Positions 1 to 4,955 of a stretch of 5,337 nucleotides of DNA are shown one piece after another (within the stretch, counting starts at the first letter, position 1; every line of letters begins with the position of its first letter). The DNA comes from an uncultured Treponema sp. Its GTDB lineage: Bacteria > Spirochaetota > Spirochaetia > Treponematales > Treponemataceae. The stretch spans positions 1 to 5,337 of the forward strand of contig CALCEK010000036.1 in NCBI GenBank assembly GCA_937900125.1, written 5' to 3'. A program made the position numbers and the translations under genes. Under the pieces are notes generated by a model. That model saw nothing but the letters and a program-made list of their open reading frames with translations, did no database searches and was not told where the DNA came from.

Positions 1-27
1 AACTGGGGGCGCACGGCACAACGCGGA

Positions 28-105
28 GTCATACCGAGCGAATGTGAAGAATCTGGTTTTTGTTTGGAAAAATGCACAGATTCTTCGGGTTTTACCCTCA
101 GACTT
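28..105. repeat. Imperfect palindrome, probable dispersed REP-type element
   Basis: The arms GAAGAATCTG (46-55) and CAGATTCTTC (77-86) are perfect 10-bp inverted copies separated by 21 bp. Beyond them the match continues loosely, with CCGAG at 34-38 facing CTCAG at 97-101, and GTCAT at 28-32 at the outer left edge. The right arm contains a small nested palindrome, GGGT-TTT-ACCC (87-97). From memory, the outline GTCAT..CGAGCGAA..GAAGAATCT resembles a short palindrome found in many copies between genes of diverse bacteria, usually as GTCATTCTGAGCG followed by GAAGAATCT. The copy here looks degenerate, especially on the right. It lies outside any gene, downstream of the minus-strand operon. A stem-loop with a role at the mRNA end is an alternative. 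Confidence 0.5.
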
Positions 106-147
106 AGGGACTGTTTAGAATGATGCGCAAAGTTTTTATTAAACCCA

Positions 148-169
148 TTCGGAAACCTCAGTTTCAGAA
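148..169 (-). terminator. Weak terminator-like hairpin after the membrane operon
   Basis: TTC-G-GAAAC (148-156) and GTTTC-A-GAA (161-169) can pair at eight of nine positions around the 4-nt loop CTCA. The hairpin starts six bases past the TAG stop of the 637-residue gene. Read on the minus strand it is followed by TGGGTTTAATAAAAAC, which lacks a clean run of T, so intrinsic termination would be inefficient. It may instead be a 3'-end stabilising stem. Confidence 0.35.
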
Positions 170-174
170 CAGGT

Positions 175-2088
175 CTATTCTTTTCGGGACATAAAATTTA
201 GGGAAAGAATTGCTAAAATTACAGCGTATACAATAAATGCGGCTAAAAGGGCATTTGAGCTAAAAGTTCCAATTAAAACGTAATTGATTGTTTCGTAAGT
301 GTAACGCGCCATTTTTAAAATTGCGTAAACAAAACAACTGTAAAGCGGAAGCAATAAAATCCAGCGGAACTTAAACGGCAGTTGTTTATCTTCAATTCGG
401 TAATTCCAACCCATTGTTGCGGCAAATAAAAGCATAATCAAAACAAACAGCGGATACGCGCCACGGCTTACCAAATTTTTTAAGTAAACTTCATAAGAAA
501 AACCGTAATTTGTGGCATTTTTTAAGAAATTGTTTAAAGTTAAAAACGGCATTGCTTCTGCCCCACCCGCTGCACTGTGAATCGTCAGAAAATCGGAATA
601 CGGCATTGGCAAAAACAAAATTTTTGCTTCTTGATTGTTGATTTTGCTTTTGTTTTGCGCAATTCGATTTATTGCATTTGCACCTAGCTTAGAAATTGTT
701 TCTTGCATTTGCGCTTCCGTTTGAATTGTTTGCGGTAAACCCGTTGTTTCGTAACTGTAAACTGGAACGCTGATAATTCCTTCTGTTTCGCGGTCAACGG
801 CTTGGAGCATTATAAATGGAATCGATTTCCACGATTTTTTTATTCCAAGCGCGATTTTTGTTTGCTCGTCAAAAGTGTCAGTAGAAACGGAAATAACTTT
901 TGCAATTGGCGCATACATTGAATACAAAAGTTCACCAGTTTTTGCAAAATGCACAATTGTAAAATCGTTTAAATAACGAATCAGACTTCCCGCTTCATGC
1001 ACATCCATAGAGGCACGAATGTAAAATACGCTTCGCGTTCCATCTGCATTGTTTAAGGAAAAATAAACGTCTGAGTGGTTTATAAGCTGATTCATATTTT
1101 CTGTTTCGTCAATAAAAAAATACTGACTTTCTACAGCTTCTTTTGCAAGTGCCAAAAATCGATTTATGTCTGGGTCATTGCTACGTTCCAAACTTGAATC
1201 AAGGCGCAAAAATGAATAATAGGCTTTTAGGTAATCTTTTTGATTTAATGCAATGTAGGCATCGCGTTTTTTTGTATAAAAGCTCGGTTCATAGTCAACA
1301 CCCAAATCTGGATTTTTTAGCTGACTCCATGCGTAATTTGCAGCTTCCATTGCTTGCGGAAGATTTGTGTTTGTTCCCGAACAGGCTTCTTGTGCCAAAA
1401 CCGCCCAATAATGCGCGTTAAACCAATCTTTTTCTTCGGCGGCACGTTGTGAACGTTCTAAAAGTTCCTTAACGGTATAAGAATGGTCTTGCGCAGAAAA
1501 AGGACGTTCGCTTTCTATAAAAACGGTTTCGTTTTCTTCGTAGCGCAATTTATCGCGGGCAATGTCGCTTTCATCGCGAGCCTGTTTTAAAAGTTGCGCT
1601 ACAGTTGCGTCTTTTGGTGCGACTCTTTGCGCTTGCAGTGCGTATTGGTAAGCTAATTCTGGCTCATCAACTTGCAAAAGATGTTCTGCAATGGCAATAT
1701 TTGTTTGCAAAAGTTCTGGAGCTTGCTCTTTTGCGGTGAGTGATTTTTTTGTCGCGGGAACAAAAAATTCCGCATTTAAAGTTAAAATCAACATTAGCAC
1801 AAGCGATAAAATCATTACTAATTTGTAGCGGTCAATCATTGCGGGCGAAAATCTTACGATTGAGTTTCCGTTTGTTTTTTTCCAAGTTACTGAGCAGGTG
1901 ACCGTAAATCCGCTTATAAAAATGGTTGGAAGTGTTTGTAAAAAATACGAAAGTCCGCGCAAAATTTTATATGAAAATAAATCGCCCTGAATTAAAGGCG
2001 GTGTTTGCCGAACAATTAAATTTATTGCAATGCAAAGCACAAAAATCAATGCGGTGTAAATGGACAAAATAAAAATGCTGCGTTTCAT
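175..2088 (-). CDS. Membrane protein with 3+3 helices and a TPR-like insert, LptF/LptG-like
   Basis: This 637-residue inner-membrane protein has no confident family name. Predicted helices lie near residues 5-26, 44-66 and 88-110, then about 435 soluble residues follow, then helices near 545-560, 575-592 and 604-630. Three-plus-three helices around an extracytoplasmic domain, with a polar VPATKKS turn after helix 3, match LptF/LptG permeases of the Lpt export system. Residues 340-400, with alternating strands such as DVYFSLN and LNDFTIVHFAKTGELLYS, resemble the beta domain of that family. Unlike the roughly 360-residue family norm, residues 115-325 form an extra helical block with TPR-like repeats near 126-168, 205-237 and 273-320. 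The ATG overlaps the stop of the upstream gene (ATGA), and a strong AAGGAG lies 10 nt before it, so the two are translationally coupled. The topology is read from the sequence; the LptF/G assignment is inference, and a lineage-specific unknown family is the main alternative. Confidence 0.85.
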   Translation of the reverse strand: MKRSIFILSIYTALIFVLCIAINLIVRQTPPLIQGDLFSYKILRGLSYFLQTLPTIFISGFTVTCSVTWKKTNGNSIVRFSPAMIDRYKLVMILSLVLMLILTLNAEFFVPATKKSLTAKEQAPELLQTNIAIAEHLLQVDEPELAYQYALQAQRVAPKDATVAQLLKQARDESDIARDKLRYEENETVFIESERPFSAQDHSYTVKELLERSQRAAEEKDWFNAHYWAVLAQEACSGTNTNLPQAMEAANYAWSQLKNPDLGVDYEPSFYTKKRDAYIALNQKDYLKAYYSFLRLDSSLERSNDPDINRFLALAKEAVESQYFFIDETENMNQLINHSDVYFSLNNADGTRSVFYIRASMDVHEAGSLIRYLNDFTIVHFAKTGELLYSMYAPIAKVISVSTDTFDEQTKIALGIKKSWKSIPFIMLQAVDRETEGIISVPVYSYETTGLPQTIQTEAQMQETISKLGANAINRIAQNKSKINNQEAKILFLPMPYSDFLTIHSAAGGAEAMPFLTLNNFLKNATNYGFSYEVYLKNLVSRGAYPLFVLIMLLFAATMGWNYRIEDKQLPFKFRWILLLPLYSCFVYAILKMARYTYETINYVLIGTFSSNALLAAFIVYAVILAILSLNFMSRKE

Positions 2089-3095
2089 TCCGAAAAATCT
2101 CCTTCAAAATCATCGTCAAAATCGGAAAATACTGTTGCTTTAGGTTGTCTTTTTCTTTTGATGTCGATTAAAAGCCCTGTTATTGCAAAGATTAAAAAAA
2201 TCAATATATTAAACACGGCAAGAAAAGGATTAGTAAAAAAGGTAAATCGCGCAAACAGTTCATTTATTTTGTTAGCGATAGGCACCAAGAATCCAATTTT
2301 ATCGTACAAAATATTTATTTCTAAAATCAGTGCAGAAGCGTAGGTTATTACCATAACATTTACAAGTCGCCATTTAGAAATGTGCCGCATTCCCGCGAGC
2401 GACAAAAGCGCGAATCCCAAAAGTGAAAAATTCAGCCAAGCAAGGCTACCGTTTTTGTGGGCAGAATAGGCTTTTGCGCAAAAAAGCGCACAGTGTTGCA
2501 TTACAATATTTGTAAGCGCAGAAGTTTGCATGGAGTTTTCTATCAGTGAGTCGGAAAAATCGTATTCTGAACCTAATTTTTCGCCCGTAAAGGTGTAAAC
2601 GTTTTTTGCTGTAGAAGCAAGGTCAAAGCATACGCCGTCCGCAACGTTTTCTTTTGTTACCGCAGAATAATAAAAAACTTTTCCGTTGAAATTTCTAAAA
2701 TAACCGCTAGAAAGTGGAACGGCACTTGTATTTATGTTAAAGGTGTCGTATTTTTGTTGCATTTTAAAAGAAATCGGAAGCAAAATGCCCCAACTAAGGC
2801 ACAAATACAAAATTCCGTAAACAATAAGTGGCAACCAAGAAGTTGACGAATGTCGAATCAGGTAAAAAATCATCAACGCCCCAATTGAAACGAGCATTAG
2901 CGGAAAGGCAAAAAATAAGCCGTGCGTAAAAAAGGTAATGTTAAAACTTTTTAGCGGCTGACCAGCTACAAGAGTTTTGCAAAGTGCGTGAACTGTGTAC
3001 GCTCCAGACAAAAGGATTGTTCCTACAAACACAATAATCACGTAGTAAAAGATAAGGTGAATGGCCGTTGCCAAAGAATCTTTTGTTTTCATCAT
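2085..3095 (-). CDS. Six-helix membrane protein, LptF/LptG-like
   Basis: This 336-residue inner-membrane protein is the first gene of the minus-strand operon. Predicted helices lie near residues 15-36, 58-80, 87-108, 217-235, 243-264 and 288-312, leaving a soluble loop of about 108 residues between helices 3 and 4. Within it, GYFRNFNGKVFYYS followed by GVCFDL resembles the start of the LptF/LptG beta-jellyroll, and the length fits that family (about 360). The C-terminus is basic after helix 6 (IKRKRQPK) and ends in an acidic tail (DFDDDFEGDFSE), likely cytoplasmic. It overlaps the 637-residue gene by four bases, so the two products probably form a pair, as LptF and LptG do. Two adjacent ATGs are possible starts (3095 and 3092); a promoter just upstream favours the second on a leaderless message. 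Identity of the family is inferred from shape and weak motifs only. Confidence 0.85.
   Translation of the reverse strand: MMKTKDSLATAIHLIFYYVIIVFVGTILLSGAYTVHALCKTLVAGQPLKSFNITFFTHGLFFAFPLMLVSIGALMIFYLIRHSSTSWLPLIVYGILYLCLSWGILLPISFKMQQKYDTFNINTSAVPLSSGYFRNFNGKVFYYSAVTKENVADGVCFDLASTAKNVYTFTGEKLGSEYDFSDSLIENSMQTSALTNIVMQHCALFCAKAYSAHKNGSLAWLNFSLLGFALLSLAGMRHISKWRLVNVMVITYASALILEINILYDKIGFLVPIANKINELFARFTFFTNPFLAVFNILIFLIFAITGLLIDIKRKRQPKATVFSDFDDDFEGDFSE
2099..2104 (-). promoter_or_regulatory. Strong Shine-Dalgarno inside the end of the upstream gene
   Basis: AAGGAG on the minus strand lies in the last codons of the 336-residue gene, 10 nt before the ATG at 2088. It fixes the start of the 637-residue protein and shows that this genome uses canonical ribosome binding sites for internal operon genes. 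The first gene of the same operon has none. Confidence 0.75.
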
Positions 3096-3098
3096 TTT

Positions 3099-3127
3099 AG
3101 AATAACACTAAGAGGACGAAAAAACAA
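3099..3127 (-). promoter_or_regulatory. Extended -10 promoter abutting the membrane operon start
   Basis: On the minus strand, TTGTTT (3127-3122) and TATTCT (3104-3099) are 17 bp apart, and TG sits one base before the -10, giving TGTTATTCT. The expected +1 is about 7 nt past the -10, at 3092, which is the A of the second ATG. No Shine-Dalgarno is visible before either ATG. A leaderless transcript is therefore likely. The -35 matches consensus at only three of six positions. Confidence 0.5.
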
Positions 3128-3137
3128 GGGCGATGTG

Positions 3138-3200
3138 TTTTCCACAAGTTTTGCCAATCTTGAAACATATTATGCGCTGATTTTACACAAGTTTTCCACA
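3138..3200 (+). promoter_or_regulatory. TTTTCCACA box group, left (DnaA-box-like)
   Basis: TTTTCCACA occurs at 3138-3146 and 3192-3200, and the one-base variant TTTTACACA at 3181-3189. The last two start 11 bp apart, one helical turn, in the same orientation. Both forms fit the relaxed DnaA box TTWTNCACA. The first box lies 11 bp upstream of the -35 of the membrane operon, so binding there could affect that promoter. The protein that binds is not shown by the sequence. Confidence 0.5.
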
Positions 3201-3232
3201 GGCAACTTTTTGCGGATAAAACCAAATGTTTT

Positions 3233-3260
3233 TTGTGCCGATTTTTTTGTTTTGGATAAT
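3233..3260 (+). promoter_or_regulatory. Possible extra plus-strand promoter in the AT-rich tract
   Basis: TTGTGC (3233-3238) and GATAAT (3255-3260) are 16 bp apart. Transcription from near 3267 would give hisA a leader of about 385 nt, or a separate small RNA. AT-rich DNA often yields such matches by chance, so support is weak. Confidence 0.25.
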
Positions 3261-3300
3261 AAAAAATGCAATGTAAAAATAAAGATTTAATTCTTTGTAT
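3241..3300. other. Very AT-rich tract between the two box groups
   Basis: Only 9 of these 60 bases are G or C, clearly below the flanking genes. The tract contains long A and T runs and no credible gene. A position between two groups of DnaA-box-like sites is what a DNA-unwinding element would have, but it could equally be ordinary promoter-type DNA. Confidence 0.4.
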
Positions 3301-3335
3301 TACAATGATTTGTGTTTTGCGTTTTTTCCCGATTC

Positions 3336-3356
3336 CCATTTTTCCTTTAAAAATGG
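3336..3356. repeat. Perfect 8-bp inverted repeat in the intergenic region
   Basis: CCATTTTT (3336-3343) and AAAAATGG (3349-3356) are perfect inverted arms around the 5-nt loop CCTTT. No T-run follows on either strand, so it is not a standard terminator. An operator for a dimeric regulator, or a hairpin in a long hisA leader, are the possible roles. Confidence 0.4.
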
Positions 3357-3446
3357 CAAAAAATTTGATTCAAGTTTTTTTATGTTCGTTCCGAATTCAA
3401 AAGTTTTCCCCAAACAATTCACAAAATGCCTAAACAAAATCTCACC

Positions 3447-3478
3447 TTTTCCACAACTTTTCCACAGTTTGTGGAAAA
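3447..3478 (+). promoter_or_regulatory. TTTTCCACA box group, right: tandem pair plus inverted copy
   Basis: TTTTCCACA is present at 3447-3455 and 3458-3466, 11 bp apart in the same orientation, and in inverted orientation at 3470-3478 (TGTGGAAAA). The second and third copies form a perfect 9-bp inverted repeat with a 3-bp spacer, GTT. A one-mismatch copy, TTTTCCCCA, lies at 3404-3412. The spacing repeats that of the left group, where the paired boxes are also 11 bp apart. DnaA is the best-known protein that recognises such a 9-mer; a dimeric repressor using the inverted pair is the alternative. Confidence 0.55.
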
Positions 3479-3480
3479 AC

Positions 3481-3620
3481 CGCCCGTTTTGCCACCCGCA
3501 CCCCTTCTTTGCGGAAAATGTACCCGCTTCCGCTACCTACCCCTGCGTGTTTTGCGCAAGTTGCGTTTTTTCCGCTGACACGCCCCGCTGTTTGCGTACT
3601 TTCTTTGCGGACACTTTGCA
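3481..3620. other. G+C-rich, C-skewed intergenic island without a recognised gene
   Basis: Bases 3481-3540 contain 26 C and 10 G, far richer in G+C than the AT-rich tract before it and strongly pyrimidine-biased on the plus strand. An 11-bp direct repeat, TTCTTTGCGGA, occurs at 3505-3515 and 3601-3611, and the palindrome TTGCGCAA lies at 3552-3559. Frames are open across it on both strands, but the translations are rich in Cys, Pro, Phe or Lys with no family resemblance. I recognise no tRNA, SRP RNA, T-box or histidine leader peptide in it. Confidence 0.4.
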
Positions 3621-3643
3621 AAGACATTCTTTTTTGATACACT
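3616..3643 (+). promoter_or_regulatory. Extended -10 promoter abutting the histidine operon start
   Basis: TTGCAA (3616-3621, four of six to consensus) and TACACT (3638-3643, four of six) are 16 bp apart, with TG at 3635-3636 giving an extended -10, TGATACACT. The expected +1 falls at 3650-3652, and the ATG of the HisA fusion begins at 3652. No Shine-Dalgarno precedes this ATG. The message is therefore predicted to be leaderless or to carry a leader of one or two bases. Confidence 0.55.
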
Positions 3644-3651
3644 ACATTCTT

Positions 3652-4947
3652 ATGGTTATAGCTTCTATAGATTTAAAGGGCGGGCATGTTGTTCAGCTAA
3701 AAAATGGTAAGGATTTGGTTATTCAGCGCGATGACGCGGAACGTTTAATGCAAGATTTTTCTGTTTATGGCGAAGTTGCGATTATAGATTTAGATGCGGC
3801 ACTTGGAAACAGGGACGAAAAAGGAAATACGGCAAATACTGCCCTTTTAAAGTCGCTTTTGCGCAAAGGAAATGTCCGTGTTGGCGGTGGAATAAAAACC
3901 GTAAAACAGGCACGCGAATTGATTTCTCTTGGAGCTGAAAAAGTCATAATCGGTTCGGCGGCATGGAAACAAAATCCATCTGACGGCGACATTTTAAATG
4001 TTGAATTTTTGCAAGAACTGACACACGCCATTGGGAAGCAGCGCATAATTATTTCTGTGGATTCAATCAATGGAAATATTGCGGTAAAAGGCTGGACTCA
4101 AACGGCGGGAATTCCGCTTTTGGACGGAGCTAAAGCCGCAGAAAAATACGCTTCCGAATTGCTTTTTACTTGTGTAGAAAAAGAAGGCTGTATGCAGGGA
4201 ACTGATATGGCTTTGGTGGAACAATTACGCAATGCGGTTTCTTGCCGAGTTGTTGCCGCTGGCGGAGTAAATTCCCTTGAGCAAATTGTCGCGCTAGAAA
4301 AATTAGGTTGCGATGTTCAGCTGGGAATGGCATTGTACACAGAAAAAGTTCGACTTTCCGATTGTTTTTGCGAATGTCTGAATTGGGAAAAAACGGCAGG
4401 ACTTATTCCCGTAATTGCGCAAAGTACTGCGGGTGAAGTTTTGATGTTGGGATACGCAAACAAAGAATCGCTTCAAAAATCATTTGAAACAAAAAAATTA
4501 ACTTTTTTTAGCCGAACAAGAAACAAGCTTTGGACAAAAGGCGAATCGAGTGGTCATTTTTTGGAGTTAGAAAAAATGCGAGCTGATTGCGACCGCGATA
4601 CAATCTTGGCAACAGTCGTTCCGAACGGTGGTGTGTGCCACACAGGAAGTTGGACTTGCTTTACAAGCGAGGCTGATGAAAAAAGTTCGTTGGAACGTTT
4701 GTACGGCATAATTGCGAATCGCTTTGCAAATCCAACGCCAGGAAGTTATACGGCAACACTCAATTCAACTCGAGTTCGCGAAAAAATCCTTGAAGAAGCC
4801 GAAGAATTAACCGAAGCCGAAGAAAAATCGGATGTCATTTGGGAAGTCGCCGATTTAATTTATTTTGTCAGCGTTCTTATGCAAAAAGAAGGTGTTTTGT
4901 GGCAAGACGTTTACAACGAGCTTGATAGGCGTCACAAAGAAAAGTAG
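3652..4947 (+). CDS. hisA/hisIE: HisA-HisI-HisE trifunctional histidine biosynthesis protein
   Basis: This 431-residue cytoplasmic enzyme joins three consecutive steps. Residues 1-243 are HisA, the (beta-alpha)8 isomerase converting ProFAR to PRFAR: ASIDLKGG carries the first catalytic Asp (D7), RVGGGIK (76-82) and AAGGV (202-206) are the phosphate loops, and D137 in IISVDS fits the second catalytic Asp. Residues 244-337 are HisI, phosphoribosyl-AMP cyclohydrolase, with LWTKGESSG, DCDRD (312-316) and VCHTGSWTCF; C313, C329 and C336 fit the zinc ligands. Residues 345-431 are HisE, phosphoribosyl-ATP pyrophosphatase, with REKILEEAEEL and VADLIYFVSVL. The start is ATG 3652 because MVIASIDL is a canonical HisA N-terminus; the frame stays open 119 codons further upstream, but that part looks non-coding. 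HisA usually stands alone while HisIE is a common pair, so the triple fusion is unusual. The HisA loop FTCVEKEGCMQG departs from the usual TDI..DG motif. Confidence 0.95.
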   Translation: MVIASIDLKGGHVVQLKNGKDLVIQRDDAERLMQDFSVYGEVAIIDLDAALGNRDEKGNTANTALLKSLLRKGNVRVGGGIKTVKQARELISLGAEKVIIGSAAWKQNPSDGDILNVEFLQELTHAIGKQRIIISVDSINGNIAVKGWTQTAGIPLLDGAKAAEKYASELLFTCVEKEGCMQGTDMALVEQLRNAVSCRVVAAGGVNSLEQIVALEKLGCDVQLGMALYTEKVRLSDCFCECLNWEKTAGLIPVIAQSTAGEVLMLGYANKESLQKSFETKKLTFFSRTRNKLWTKGESSGHFLELEKMRADCDRDTILATVVPNGGVCHTGSWTCFTSEADEKSSLERLYGIIANRFANPTPGSYTATLNSTRVREKILEEAEELTEAEEKSDVIWEVADLIYFVSVLMQKEGVLWQDVYNELDRRHKEK

Positions 4948-4950
4948 GAG
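4945..4950 (+). promoter_or_regulatory. Shine-Dalgarno of hisD overlapping the upstream stop
   Basis: TAGGAG includes the TAG stop of the HisA fusion and lies 5 nt before the ATG at 4956. It decides the hisD start and suggests translational coupling between the two genes. Confidence 0.75.
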
Positions 4951-4955
4951 CAAAA

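Noticed and set aside
1143..1421. 92-codon plus-strand frame inside the 637-residue gene
   Set aside because: It is antisense to a clear membrane-protein gene with no start signal or recognisable product.
3097..3339. 80-codon minus-strand reading frame upstream of the membrane operon
   Set aside because: It spans the boxes and the promoter, has no ribosome binding site, and its Lys/Phe/Cys-rich translation resembles no protein family.
3336..3356. Palindrome read as a rho-independent terminator
   Set aside because: The stem is AT-rich and neither strand has a T-run directly after it, and the flanking genes diverge, so no terminator is expected there.
3266..3433. 55-codon plus-strand reading frame, possible leader peptide
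   Set aside because: It has no ribosome binding site and no run of His codons, and its composition follows the AT-rich DNA. It does not look like a his attenuator peptide.
3138..3478. Confident call of a chromosomal replication origin
   Set aside because: No dnaA or dnaN is nearby and spot counts of G and C gave no clear skew change, so the cluster is reported only as DnaA-box-like sites.
3442..3642. 66-codon minus-strand reading frame in the G+C-rich island
   Set aside because: There is no start signal and no family resemblance; the open frame follows from the purine-rich strand having few stops.
3295..3651. Upstream extension of the HisA frame by 119 codons
   Set aside because: MVIASIDL at 3652 is the normal HisA N-terminus, the extension is rich in Phe, Cys, Pro and His without a recognisable domain, and it runs through the TTTTCCACA boxes and the promoter.
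3200..3651. T-box or histidine attenuator controlling the his operon
   Set aside because: No T-box consensus (GGTACCGCG-like) and no His-codon run were found, and the proximal promoter predicts almost no leader.
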